Source of the DNA: Deltaproteobacteria bacterium
GTDB lineage: Bacteria; Myxococcota_A; Polyangia; Polyangiales; Ga0077539
DNA: 64,000 bases
Direction: 5' to 3'
Assembly: GCA_947477565.1 (NCBI GenBank)
Contig: CANJUR010000014.1
Coordinates: forward strand, 1 to 64,000
The translations under genes and the position numbers were made by a program. The notes beneath the pieces are model-generated. The model was not told the origin of the DNA and searched no databases. It was given only the letters and a program-made list of their open reading frames with translations. The first letter of the stretch is position 1. Each line of letters begins with the position of its first letter. Positions 1-9,531 of this stretch are shown here, piece after piece.

Positions 1-783
1 ACCCCACGGAGCACCTCCGTCGGCATGTGCTGAGGGTGCCAGTCGTCGGCGCGGGCTCAGACTGCTGGCCGCTCGTCGGTGCCAGTCCGCGCGAAACGCG
101 ACGGTTTCTCACGCTTGTTTCCCTGCAGTCTGACGGTAGACCGCCGTTTGCCCGGATCCCTGTTTAGAGCGAACCGCGGTCGGCGCACAACCGTTACCCA
201 CGCGAGGGATCGGGTAGAATCCGGGGCGGATAGGGCATCCAACGGTCCAGGGCGTGAGGAGTCCCCTCCGGTCGCCGCCCAACCGGACGTCGTCGAGGTC
301 CCGTCGACGGTGCGATCAGCGGGACCACGGATTACTAATTTGCTTAATAGTCCGTGAACCAAGCCGCTCCGCTGCAGGCCAGACCGCGTCACGATGCGTC
401 CGGCCATCGCCCCATGTGCCTCCCGGAACACCCCCCGAAGACCCTCCCCGCTCTCGACCGATTCGCTGGGAAACAATGGCTTCGGCTAGTTTCCCCATAG
501 GGTTCTGGACTGACGAACGCTCGGAGGCTCCGCGGCTTCGTTCAACCGCGCCCTGGCGAAGCGCCTGATGCCGCGTGGTTGACTGTCACCCGACCGCGGT
601 GGCGCTTCGCCAAACCGCGATCTCTTCTGTAAACCCCAGTGGATTCGTGCCAGAAGGGCTGGGGCTTTGGATCGCTGATCCCCGAGTAGTCGTGGCGCCT
701 CGCGGGCCCTGCCTCCGAGGGGGCGGCGGCGCGGGTCGCCGTGAAACGGAGGGAGTCCTCACCCCTTTTCGGCGAGGGTCAAG
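1..783. other. Region without a convincing gene
   Basis: No open frame here has a believable start, domain or lipobox; the open frames on both strands look like high-GC shadows. The only visible structure is an AT-rich patch at 327-355 where ACGGA and TCCGT flank an imperfect stem around TTTGC, and a 10-bp palindrome CCGTCGACGG at 301-310. The downstream gene on the minus strand ends at 784, so this stretch lies 3' of that gene and may contain its terminator or a decayed gene. Confidence 0.5.
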
Positions 784-1494
784 CTAGCGTGATGCGGGCC
801 TCCTGGTCGCGACGAAGGCGGCGACAAACCAGATCTCGAGCAGCATGAAGCCGAAGGCGTTGCCAGCGCCGATGACCTCGCCGCGTGGTCGCAGCGCGAG
901 CGGGAGTACGGGTGCGATTGAGATCGCCAGGAAGAGGGTGAGCATCGGCGGCGAGAGTAGCGCGAGAGTTCGGTTATAACGCCCGCTGAGCCGGAAGGTG
1001 TAGGCCCAACCGATTGCGGCGAGCGTGTAGAAGAGAGCGGCCCAGCCCGAGGTGAGCGGGAACATGGTGTTCTCGAACGCAATAAACACACTCGGATCGC
1101 CACTGGCAGCGGCTGCGCGCGCGAGTTCGACGCCGCGGGTCACGAGCATGAACTGCGCGCCCTGGTCGGGGATCACCGCGAGGACGACCAGGATGAGTTG
1201 GACAACTGCTGCGCGTCGCGCTCGCTCGCCACTTGCCCGAAGTAGTGCGATCGCAAAGACGATGTCCGAAGCGGCGGTGACTTGCCAGCCAAGCCAGCCG
1301 AGCCGGTAGGCGAGCGGCGACGCCGCGATTCGCATCACACGATCGACGTCGCCGCCCTCACCGCCACCGCCGGGAACGAGCGGAAGCAGGAACGCGAGCA
1401 TGCCGAGCATCGCCGCGCCGTGAGCACAAAAGGTGAGGACGATTGCGCCGAGTAAGACGCGGTCGCGACGCAATTCAAGGTGAATGTCGCTCAT
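784..1494 (-). CDS. Polytopic inner-membrane protein, unknown function (DUF4386-like)
   Basis: A 236-aa protein with about six hydrophobic segments, beginning MSDIHLELRRD and continuing into a first membrane span (GAIVLTFCAHGAAMLGML). A longer open frame continues upstream, but the ATG at 1494 is preferred because it overlaps the stop of the upstream short-chain dehydrogenase by four bases (ATGA), which indicates translational coupling in one operon. No catalytic motif is visible. The general pattern (about 230 aa, six spans) resembles the DUF4386 family of membrane proteins, but this is a resemblance only. It is probably expressed with the dehydrogenase; its role is unknown. Confidence 0.75.
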   Translation of the reverse strand: MSDIHLELRRDRVLLGAIVLTFCAHGAAMLGMLAFLLPLVPGGGGEGGDVDRVMRIAASPLAYRLGWLGWQVTAASDIVFAIALLRASGERARRAAVVQLILVVLAVIPDQGAQFMLVTRGVELARAAAASGDPSVFIAFENTMFPLTSGWAALFYTLAAIGWAYTFRLSGRYNRTLALLSPPMLTLFLAISIAPVLPLALRPRGEVIGAGNAFGFMLLEIWFVAAFVATRRPASR

Positions 1495-2300
1495 TTTCCT
1501 GTGCCGGGCGCGAAGAGGTCGCGGCGATAGTAGCGTGGGTTCAGAAAGCGGAGGGCACCCTTGAGCACCGTCATCCAAGCGATGTGCGCGCCGCTCCGCC
1601 GGTTGTCGAGCAGGCGCCCGGCGAGCCACGGCGCGACCACCTCGACCGGGTCGGCGATGAAATTGAAGAGACGCCGCTGCGAATGCCACAACGCGGGGTC
1701 GCCCTCTTCGTACACCGAGATGAGTAGCTCGGTGACGACGATGCCCGGGCTGACGGTGGCGACGATGACGCCACTGCCCCTGGTCTCCGCAACGAGTGAG
1801 CGAGTGAAGTACCGCACCGCACGTTTGGTACTGCCGTAAAGCGCCATCCCGCGCTGCCGCGCACCGTCCGAGCCGAAGCCTTCCATGTTGTAAATCGCCC
1901 CGCGCCCTTGCGCGAGCATCCCGGCAAGCGCGACCCGCGAGCCGTTCATTACGCCGATGAGGTTCGTCGCCACGACCGACTGAATCAGCGCCGGCGGCAG
2001 CTCGACGAACGCCCGCTGCGCATTGCTGATACCCGCGTTGTTGACCCACACGTCCACGCCCCCAAAACGCTCGCACGCCGCGCTCCACAAGGCAGCCACA
2101 TCTTCGTACACCGCCACGTCGCAAGCCCGGCCAAGGATGCGAGCCGCCGGATACTTCGCGCCAAGCTCGCGGCACACAAGAGCCACCGCCTCCGCCCCAC
2201 GCGCCGAGACAACCACGTTCGTGGCGCGCGCAAGGAACGCCTCAGCAAGCCCGAGGCCCAGGCCCTTCGAACTACCGGTTATTACGACCGTCTTCAACAT
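1491..2300 (-). CDS. Short-chain dehydrogenase/reductase (SDR)
   Basis: A 269-aa classical SDR, an NAD(P)-dependent cytoplasmic oxidoreductase of unknown substrate. The N-terminal Rossmann motif TGSSKGLGLG (about residues 8-17), the NNAG motif (about 87-90) and the catalytic YxxxK as YGSTK (about 152-156) are all present. The length is normal for the family. The start MLKTVVITGS places the glycine motif at the usual distance from the N terminus. It is the first gene of a two-gene minus-strand unit; its stop codon overlaps the start of the membrane protein downstream. Its upstream side abuts a decayed transposase. Substrate cannot be predicted from sequence alone. Confidence 0.9.
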   Translation of the reverse strand: MLKTVVITGSSKGLGLGLAEAFLARATNVVVSARGAEAVALVCRELGAKYPAARILGRACDVAVYEDVAALWSAACERFGGVDVWVNNAGISNAQRAFVELPPALIQSVVATNLIGVMNGSRVALAGMLAQGRGAIYNMEGFGSDGARQRGMALYGSTKRAVRYFTRSLVAETRGSGVIVATVSPGIVVTELLISVYEEGDPALWHSQRRLFNFIADPVEVVAPWLAGRLLDNRRSGAHIAWMTVLKGALRFLNPRYYRRDLFAPGTGK

Positions 2301-3354
2301 CGCCAGCGAGGCTACTCCAGCGCGGTGAGCGGGTGCTCTCGACGGCGCAAACCAAGAGGATGTCGAACCAGAGTGGCGTCGGCTTCCATCGCGTCTCGTA
2401 GGGGAGCGGACTCGGTGGCGAGGGTGTCAGGCCAACCACGACGATCGCCTCGGTCGCCGCCGGTCGAAGCACGACGATCGCGTCGGTCCCCGCCGTGGGC
2501 GGAGCACCCGAGGTCCCGGATGCGTGAGGCCAGTCGTTCATCGTGACTCGGCGTCCGCGAGCGCTCGCGGCCGTGGACCCGCGGCATTTCATCGACCACG
2601 TGCACTTCGCACACGTCGCCGCGGGCGCGGCATACCGGATGCGGTAACCCTTCACGAGGTAGCGCCGCTCCGCCGCATACATCTCGACGCCTGCGGGACA
2701 GACCGCGCGGTGCGCGTCTCGCTGTCGAAACTCGCCCGTCCCGAAGGACGCCCGCACGACCGCAACCTTCGGCGGAATCTCGCCCTCGGCGCCGGCTTCC
2801 GTGACGGGTTCGGGCCCCGCGGGACCGGCGGAGTCTGCCATCGCCACGGGCGCAGCGTCCGGGCCTCCGGAGGCCTCCTCGAGGGGGCCGAGATCGGCGG
2901 TGCCAGGCGTGACGGGCTCTCCGTGGATTGCCTGGGCGACAGTGTCGAATACGTCCCGATCGGGCACCACGCGCAACGCCCGCACGCCGACGCGGAGCCG
3001 GAGATTCCAGAGGAACTGGCAGAGAATCTGCCACATCTCCTCGCCGTTCTCTTGATAGCTCACCCAGCGATCGGTCGGCAGCTCCTGGTCTTCCTCACCG
3101 AGCGTGCGCTCGAACGCACCGCGCTCCAGGTAGAGCGCGAATACCTGCGCCGCATCCCACTGCGACGCCGGCCGGTCCGTCGCGATCAGCTCGTAGATCC
3201 ACTCGCCGACGTGCTTGCCGATGGACGGCTTTCGGTCCGGCGAAGACCGCCGCCGTGCGATCACCAGACGCGTCACCGTGGGTCTCATGGCGAAGCGTCG
3301 TCCACGCGTACGCTGGCAGGTCGAACAGCTGTCGTTCGACGCCGGTGTCCTCAT
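2272..3354 (-). pseudogene. Truncated DDE transposase (IS remnant)
   Basis: The open frame carries the C-terminal half of a DDE (IS4-like) transposase: WIYELIATDRPASQWDA and ERGAFERTLGEEDQE match the region holding the final catalytic Glu (E within RGAFE), followed by WQILCQFLWNLRLRVG. Further on, CPAG plus CxxC and C residues near residues 219-252 look like the zinc-ribbon end of such proteins. The N-terminal half with the two catalytic Asp residues is missing, and the last 85 or so residues (after about 2530) look like read-through out of the element, overlapping the SDR start. No terminal inverted repeats were recognised. The gene cannot encode an active transposase. Confidence 0.6.
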
Positions 3355-3458
3355 GGTTCGTGCGTGCGATGGCGCCCGCCGTCAGCGCTGCGCAGATCGC
3401 TGGATCCTTCAGGATCTTGTAGTCACAGCACCGCACCAGATAGCCCAGGCCGTGCCCG

Positions 3459-4018
3459 GTGATGCGCGCGATTCACCGCGCCATCGAGCGCGGCGTCACG
3501 CTCCTCGACACGGGTGACTTCTACGGCCAGGGGCACAACGAGATGCTTCTCCGCCGCGCCATCGAGGGGCGTCGCGACCGGGTGCAAATCTCGGTGAAGT
3601 TCGGTGCCATGCGCGGCCCCGACGGGTCGTGGACCGGCGTCGATACGCACCCGGTGGCCGTGAAGAACTTCGTCGCTTACAGCTTGGAGCGCCTCGGCGT
3701 GGAGGTCATCGAGATCTATCGCCCGGCGCGTCTCGATCCCAACGTGCCCATCGAGGACACCATCGGGGCCATCGTCGACCTCGTAAAGCAGGGCTACGTG
3801 CGGCACATCGGGCTCTCCGAGGTGGGCGTCGAGACCATCCACCGGGCGCACCGCACGCACCCCATCGGCGATCGTCCCCGCGCTCGCGGCTCCTGGCATC
3901 AGCGCCACGCTCTACGGCGTGCTCTCCCGCGGTCTGCCCGGCGGCAGCAAGCCGACCGGCGCGGGCGACTCCCGCAACTACCTCCCGCGCTTCTCGGCCG
4001 GACACTGCGTGCAAAGCC
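3459..4018 (+). pseudogene. Broken aldo/keto reductase
   Basis: From 3459 the frame reads a clear aldo/keto reductase core: IERGVTLLDTGDFYG with the catalytic Asp and Tyr positions, VQISVKFGAMRGPDG with the catalytic Lys, LERLGVEVIEIY, and GYVRHIGLSEVGVETI. The first 30-40 residues are missing, and the gene abuts the transposase remnant. After THPI (about 3864) the frame shifts and the segment carrying the usual EYSLW region is absent; the conserved LYGVLSRGL-type stretch and PRF reappear in another frame up to about 4000. So the gene has lost its 5' end, an internal piece and its reading frame. Confidence 0.75.
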
Positions 4019-4080
4019 GACGCCGGGCCTCAAGCCGGGTGAACACTCCGATGGGCAGGTTCTGCACCTCCTGCGGGCTT

Positions 4081-4260
4081 CTCAAACCGATCTCCACCGC
4101 CCTCGACGTCACCGGTTCGCCTCTCAAACCGGTTTCCACCGCCCTCGACGTCACCGGTCGGTCTCTCAAACCGGTTTCCAGCGCCCTCGACGTCACCGGT
4201 TCGCCTCTCAAACCGATCTCCGCCCCCCCTCGACGTCATCGGTTTGTCTCTCCAACCGAT
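4081..4260. repeat. 42-bp tandem repeat array, four copies
   Basis: Copies begin at 4081, 4123, 4165 and 4207 with an exact 42-bp period; the fourth is 43 bp and a partial fifth starts at 4250. The units share CTCAAACC, CCCTCGACGTCACCGGT and a variable last quarter. Because 42 is a multiple of three, several frames stay open through the array, which explains long spurious open frames here. It lies between the broken aldo/keto reductase and the flavoprotein gene at 4434. Confidence 0.9.
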
Positions 4261-4433
4261 CGCCACCTGCCATCGAGGGTGCCTTCCGACCGGTTGGAGT
4301 CTCTTGAGTCGTCTGTTTGGGCTGGTGGAAACCGTTCCCCTCGCACTCTTTGCGGGCTTTCAGCCGAGCGAAGCGATCGCCCGGGATGTGTGCTAGATGC
4401 CCCGCGCGAAAAACCTGGAGGAGAGTCTCTTCA

Positions 4434-7400
4434 ATGCAAATCGACTTTACTGCCACGCTGTCCGACCGGGTGATCGACCGCGACACCCTTCCCCCCCCGG
4501 TTCGTCCCTTCACTGCCGGGATCAGTGGCTTCAGCTACGCAGACCTCCGCGATGTGGCCCAGCTCCCTCGCTTGATGGCGGCCTTCGATGCGCACGCCCG
4601 CGGGGTGCTCGACCCGGCCCTCTGGACCCGCTTCGTGGACTACCGCGAGCACGGCGGGGAAGGAACAAGCCCGGAGGAGGTCTCCGAAGTGCTGGTGGCG
4701 ATCGCCCCGGTGGTGTCGGACTTCCTCGCTCGGCTCTTCCGCGTCGAAGCTGAAGTCAACGCCATCGCGGGAGACATCGCGCGCGAGCAGGTGATCTTCG
4801 AGTTCAAGCGGGAGTTTGTGAAGAAGCGCCCCGCCCGCAGGAAGCGCGCGGAGATCGACGCCCTCAGCCCCGCGCAGCGCGTTGCGCTCGACGTCGCGGC
4901 CCGCGCCGCCCTCAGCCACGCCACGGCCCTCCCCGACCTCTGGAACGACGAGCGCGAAGTCGCCCAGGCGGTGCTCCCGCTGGTTCGCGCCGAAGACCTC
5001 TTCCGCAAGGCGATGGCGCGCGGCGGAGTGGTCGTGACCGCCGAGGACTTCACCCTGGCCCAACGCCTCCTGGTCGCCGCACACGCAGACCCGTTCCTGG
5101 TCCTGGCGCTCACCCAGATGCCGGCGGAGATCGCGCAGGAATCCGACGCTGCGGCGCTCTATGCGTCGGTGCTCGACCTGCTCGACCGCTGGTGCCTGCT
5201 TCGCATGGTCGATCACGACTACGACCACCACTGGGTCTCCCTGCGGCTGCCGAAGACGCTCGATCCGCAGAACCTGGTTCCGCTGTCCCGCGCGAAGCCC
5301 GCGCTTCCGGAGGCCATCACCGGGGCGCACGCGCGACGCGAGCGGGACGGCTTTGCGCTGACCGATCGTCGGGCCGACCTGCGCGGCGTGATGAGCGAGG
5401 TGGACTACTGCCTCTACTGTCACGACCGCAGCAAGGACAGTTGCTCCAAAGGGCTTCTCAACAAGGACGCCAGCGTGAAGTCCAACGCGCTGGGCGTCAC
5501 CCTCAATGGCTGCCCCCTCGACGAGAAGATCTCCGAGGCGCACCTGCTGAAGCAGGGCGGCAAGACCCTCGCGGCGCTGGCGGTGATCATGGTGGACAAC
5601 CCCATGCTGCCGGGGACGGGGCACCGCATCTGCAACGACTGCATGAAGGCCTGCATCTTCCAGAAGCAGGAGCCGGTGAACATCCCGCAGATCGAGACGT
5701 CGATCCTGACGGATGTGCTCGGGCTGACCTGGGGCTTCGAGATCTACGACCTCCTCACGCGCTGGAACCCGCTGCGTGCGCGCCGCCCGTATGCGCTCCC
5801 GTACAACGGCAAGAACGTTCTCGTCGTGGGCCTGGGCCCGGCGGGCTACACCCTCGCGCACTACCTCTGGAACGAGGGCTTCGGCATCACCGGCATCGAC
5901 GGGCTGAAGATCGAGCCGCTTCCGCCGACGTTGTTGACGCAGCCGATGCAGGACTTCCGCGCCAACTACGTCGAGCTACAAGACCGGGTGTTGCTAGGGT
6001 TCGGCGGCGTGAGCGAGTACGGCATCACGGTCCGCTGGGACAAGAACTTCCTCACTCTGGTGTACGTGTCTCTGGCGCGTCGCGAGCACCTCGCGATCTA
6101 CGGTGGCATCCGGTTTGGCGGCACCATCGACCTCGACGACGCGTGGCGTCTGGGCTTTCACCACGTTGCGATCGCCGCGGGGGCGGGCAAGCCGACGCTG
6201 GTAGATATCCCCAACGGCCTCATCCGCGGCATCCGGCAGGCGTCGGACTTCCTGATGGCCCTGCAACTGACGGGTGCTTACAAGCGCAGCGCCCTGGCCA
6301 ACCTCCCGGTGCGTCTGCCCGCGATCGTGATTGGCGGCGGGCTTACGGGCATCGACACGGCGACGGAGCTTCGCGCCTACTACGTGGTTCAGGTCGAGAA
6401 GGTGGTCGAGCGCCACGAGATTCTCTGTCGCGAGCTGGGCGAGGCGGCCGCGGTACGTGCGTACAGCACCGAGGAGCGTGAGATTCTCGACGAGCAGGTG
6501 GCCCACGGGAGGCTCATCCGCGAGGAGCGTGCGCGCGCACGTTCGGAGGGGCGGGCGCCGCGCTTCAACGCGCTGCTCGACTCCTGGGGCGGCGTGTCGC
6601 TGGCCTACCGACGCACCCTCAACGACTCCCCGGCGTATCGGCTCAACCACGAGGAGATCGAGAAGTTTCTCGAAGAGGGGGTGACCTTCATCGAGCAGCT
6701 TTCGCCGAAGGAGGCGGTGCCGGACGAGTACGGCGCGGTCAAGGCGATGCGCTTCGACCGGATGGTGATGAGGGACGGCAAGCTCGTCGCGAGTGGCGAG
6801 GTGGTTGAGTTGCCTGCGCGGACGGTGTGCATCGCCGCCGGCACTGCGCCCAACGTCACCTACGAGCGCGAACTCCCCGGTGCGTTTGTGATGAACGCGA
6901 AGACCAAGGCGTTTCAGCAGCACCGCGTGGCGCGGGATGATGCGGGCGTGATGCGCGCGACGCTGGATGACACCGGGTTTTTCACCTCGCACGTGGGCCC
7001 GGAGGGGCAGGTGGTGAGCTTCTACGGAGACAATCACCCGGTGTACGCAGGCTCGGTGGTGCGGGCGATGGCGAGCGCTCGGGACGGTTACGAGCACGTG
7101 GTGAAGGCCTTCGCGAGCGAGTTGGCGGGGCTCGACGCGAGCGCCCAGTCGGCGCGCGATGCGGCTTGGACGGCGATGCGGGCGCACCTCGACGATCAGC
7201 TTCTCGCGGTGGTGCACGAGGTGCGACGGCTCACGCCGACGATCGTCGAGGTGGTGGTGCGGGCGCCGCTGGCGTCGCGGAAGTTCAACCCCGGGCAGTT
7301 TTATCGGCTGCAAAACTTCGAGATGTACTCGTACGTCGTCGAGGGGACGCGGCTGTCGATGGAGGGCCTCGCGATGACCGGCGCGTGGACGGATCCGGAG

Positions 7401-8174
7401 CAGGGGCTGCTCTCGATGATCGCGCTGGAGATGGGCGCGAGTTCCAGGCTGATCTCGGCGCTGCGGGTGGGCGAGCCTGTGGTGGTGATGGGCCCCACGG
7501 GCGCGCCGACGGAGATTCCGAAGAACGAGCGGGTGGTGTTGTGCGGCGGCGGCCTGGGCAACGCGGTGCTCTTCTCCATCGGCAAGGCGCTACGGGCCAA
7601 CGGCTGCGAGGTGATCTACTTCGCGGGCTACAAGAACCCCGCCGATCTCTTCCGCGTGGAGGACATCGAGAACTCCGCCGACCAGGTGATCTGGACCTCC
7701 GACGTGGGCCCGGCGATTCCCGCGCGGCGTCCGCAGGATCGCTCGTACGTGGGCAACATGGTGGAGGCGATGACCGCCTACGCGCGCGGCGACCTCGGGC
7801 CGCAGGGCATCGAGTTGGCGAAGTGCGAGCGGCTCATCGCGATCGGCAGCGACCGTATGATGGCGGCGGTGAAGGCTGCGCGGCACGAGATCCTGAAGCC
7901 GTTCTTGAAGCCCGGGCACCTTGCCATCGGGAGCATCAACTCGCCGATGCAGTGCATGATGAAAGAGATCTGCGCGCAGTGTCTCCAGCGGCACGTCGAT
8001 CCGGTGACCGGCAAGGTCAGCATGGTCTTCACCTGCTTCAACCAGGATCAGGAACTCGACCGTGTGGACTTCCCCTTCCTCAACGATCGCCTCAAGCAGG
8101 CGGGCATGCAGGAGAAGCTTTCCAGCCTGTGGCTTGAGCGCCTCCTCAAGATCGAGAACATCCCCCGCGTCTGA
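4434..8174 (+). CDS. Fused Nfn/GltD-PyrK-like FAD/NAD(P) iron-sulfur oxidoreductase
   Basis: A 1246-aa soluble flavoprotein. Residues 1-320 are an N-terminal domain I do not recognise. Cysteines at about 326, 329, 337, 360, 400, 403 and 407 resemble the Fe-S region of GltD/NfnB-type proteins. Two dinucleotide-binding motifs follow: GLGPAG (about 466) and GGGLTG (about 633). From about 918 the protein resembles the PyrK/NfnA/FNR electron-transfer subunit (FNPGQFYRLQ), ending with cysteines at about 1174, 1180, 1183 and 1200 that could bind a [2Fe-2S] cluster. The two halves correspond to the large and small subunits of NfnAB or sulfide dehydrogenase, which are usually separate proteins. The start at 4434 has a strong GGAGGAGAG site at 4418-4425; an upstream in-frame ATG at 4317 lacks one. 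Expected activity is pyridine-nucleotide/ferredoxin electron transfer; partners are unknown. Confidence 0.8.
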   Translation: MQIDFTATLSDRVIDRDTLPPPVRPFTAGISGFSYADLRDVAQLPRLMAAFDAHARGVLDPALWTRFVDYREHGGEGTSPEEVSEVLVAIAPVVSDFLARLFRVEAEVNAIAGDIAREQVIFEFKREFVKKRPARRKRAEIDALSPAQRVALDVAARAALSHATALPDLWNDEREVAQAVLPLVRAEDLFRKAMARGGVVVTAEDFTLAQRLLVAAHADPFLVLALTQMPAEIAQESDAAALYASVLDLLDRWCLLRMVDHDYDHHWVSLRLPKTLDPQNLVPLSRAKPALPEAITGAHARRERDGFALTDRRADLRGVMSEVDYCLYCHDRSKDSCSKGLLNKDASVKSNALGVTLNGCPLDEKISEAHLLKQGGKTLAALAVIMVDNPMLPGTGHRICNDCMKACIFQKQEPVNIPQIETSILTDVLGLTWGFEIYDLLTRWNPLRARRPYALPYNGKNVLVVGLGPAGYTLAHYLWNEGFGITGIDGLKIEPLPPTLLTQPMQDFRANYVELQDRVLLGFGGVSEYGITVRWDKNFLTLVYVSLARREHLAIYGGIRFGGTIDLDDAWRLGFHHVAIAAGAGKPTLVDIPNGLIRGIRQASDFLMALQLTGAYKRSALANLPVRLPAIVIGGGLTGIDTATELRAYYVVQVEKVVERHEILCRELGEAAAVRAYSTEEREILDEQVAHGRLIREERARARSEGRAPRFNALLDSWGGVSLAYRRTLNDSPAYRLNHEEIEKFLEEGVTFIEQLSPKEAVPDEYGAVKAMRFDRMVMRDGKLVASGEVVELPARTVCIAAGTAPNVTYERELPGAFVMNAKTKAFQQHRVARDDAGVMRATLDDTGFFTSHVGPEGQVVSFYGDNHPVYAGSVVRAMASARDGYEHVVKAFASELAGLDASAQSARDAAWTAMRAHLDDQLLAVVHEVRRLTPTIVEVVVRAPLASRKFNPGQFYRLQNFEMYSYVVEGTRLSMEGLAMTGAWTDPEQGLLSMIALEMGASSRLISALRVGEPVVVMGPTGAPTEIPKNERVVLCGGGLGNAVLFSIGKALRANGCEVIYFAGYKNPADLFRVEDIENSADQVIWTSDVGPAIPARRPQDRSYVGNMVEAMTAYARGDLGPQGIELAKCERLIAIGSDRMMAAVKAARHEILKPFLKPGHLAIGSINSPMQCMMKEICAQCLQRHVDPVTGKVSMVFTCFNQDQELDRVDFPFLNDRLKQAGMQEKLSSLWLERLLKIENIPRV

Positions 8175-8321
8175 ACCTTCCCCGGCGGGTTGATCATTGA
8201 TCACCGGACGGCGTCGTGAGTACCGCGTTCGCCCGGTTTTCCCGACCGCTCGGCATGGCGGGCGCGCCTCCTCGGAGCTTCCTCCGGGGCACGCGCCGTG
8301 CTGAAGTGCGGCGCAGAGGTG

Positions 8322-9452
8322 ATGCCGTTGCGACTGCGAAATCACGGGTGGGTACTTGCGCTGCTGGTCACCCTCGCGGGTTGCGGGGTCGAGGTCGCGG
8401 TGACCGACGATCCCAACGACCTGGAGCACCCTGAGTTGCCCCCGGACGGTGATCTCCCGGAAGGGGCGGACGTCCCGTTGCTGCCGCCGATCGACGACGA
8501 CCCGGACGCTGCGGTGCTCGAGGGCGACGCGGCGGGCCCGGAGTCCGACCTTGGGGCGGTGATCGTGGACGTACCGACTGAGGGCGATGTTCCGGCCGTG
8601 GTGGATGTCGGGATGCCGACCTGCGTGGGTTCCGCGTCGGGTCCGTCGAGCCGTTGGACATGCGCGCCGAGCCGCGTGCGGCAGCGCTGCATCAGCGGCC
8701 TCGTACAGACCGAGGAGTGCCCAAACGGGTGCGTTGCGCAGGCTTCCGGCGCTGACGACACCTGCGCGGCGGCCCCACGGATGTGTGTGGGTTCGGCGTC
8801 TGGGCAGTCGAGTCTCTGGACCTGCACTTCGACCCGCAGTGCACGCCAACGCTGCGTGTCCGGGGTCGTCCAGAACGAGTCTTGCGCGAACGGTTGCGTC
8901 CCGCAGCCATCGGGCACCAACGACTACTGTGCGTCTGCGCCGCCTCCGCTTCCGCCGTCGTCCCCGACGACCCTGCCGACCTGCGCGCGCCGCCCTTTGC
9001 TTCATTGGGGCCTGCACCCCACGGCGTCGGATCACCTCCGCTGCGCGGGCGTCCCGGCGGCGCGCATCACGCAGACCATCGGGTACGCGACGGCCTCTGC
9101 GGGCACCCACGCACCGGACGGGCGTGTGGCTGGCGTGCAGTACGCCGCGGCCACGGACATCAGTACTCGCAGCCTGTCGAGCGCGGACATCCGCACGTTG
9201 CTTTCGCGCCTCGCCAACCAGGGTTTCGCGGCCTGGTACCGCTGGCCGGGCCATGATGGCTGGCCGTCGAGCCAGGCGCCGCACATCCACGCGATCTACG
9301 TCGGAGCGGCGATGAAGAGTTCGCTTCGGTCGCAGGTTCGTTCGTGGCTCGACGACCGCAACGGGCTCGTGAGCAACACCCGTTATGGCTTCTATTCATG
9401 GACTTCTGCGCAGCAGGCGTTGATTCGCGTCGTGTTCAACCGCTACAACTGA
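8322..9452 (+). CDS. Lipoprotein with duplicated Cys-rich module and HIH-motif C-terminal domain
   Basis: The ATG at 8322 gives a 376-aa protein with signal peptide and lipobox (LVTLAGCG); an in-frame ATG at 8298 would add eight charged residues. A long acidic, proline-rich linker follows. Next come two copies of a Cys-rich module of about 52 aa, each starting CVGSASG and containing RQRC-SG-VQ-E-C-NGCV-Q-SG. The last 160 residues form a separate domain with THAPDG, AAATDIS and APHIHAIYVG; the spacing of His, Asp and HxH recalls metal-dependent M15-type peptidases, but this is tentative. It probably sits on the outer membrane facing the periplasm or the outside. The neighbours do not suggest a function. 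Confidence 0.8.
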   Translation: MPLRLRNHGWVLALLVTLAGCGVEVAVTDDPNDLEHPELPPDGDLPEGADVPLLPPIDDDPDAAVLEGDAAGPESDLGAVIVDVPTEGDVPAVVDVGMPTCVGSASGPSSRWTCAPSRVRQRCISGLVQTEECPNGCVAQASGADDTCAAAPRMCVGSASGQSSLWTCTSTRSARQRCVSGVVQNESCANGCVPQPSGTNDYCASAPPPLPPSSPTTLPTCARRPLLHWGLHPTASDHLRCAGVPAARITQTIGYATASAGTHAPDGRVAGVQYAAATDISTRSLSSADIRTLLSRLANQGFAAWYRWPGHDGWPSSQAPHIHAIYVGAAMKSSLRSQVRSWLDDRNGLVSNTRYGFYSWTSAQQALIRVVFNRYN

Positions 9453-9531
9453 CGGCCCTGGGTTCGGCCGTGGAAAACCGCTTGCACGGGTCGCCGCTGC
9501 GATGCGCATCATTGGGTGGTGGGGCGAAAGG

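Noticed and set aside
57-476. Overlapping open frames on both strands in the first 600 bp
   Set aside because: Arg/Pro/Ser-rich, with no signal, domain or coherent composition; consistent with chance open frames in GC-rich DNA.
784-2175. A 463-aa open frame extending the membrane-protein gene upstream
   Set aside because: The first 227 residues overlap the dehydrogenase in another frame and have a high-Arg composition typical of a shadow; ATG 1494 with ATGA overlap is better.
4317-8174. A longer start for the flavoprotein gene at 4317
   Set aside because: The extra 39 residues are basic and unlike the family, and there is no ribosome-binding site, while 4434 has GGAGGAGAG at good spacing.
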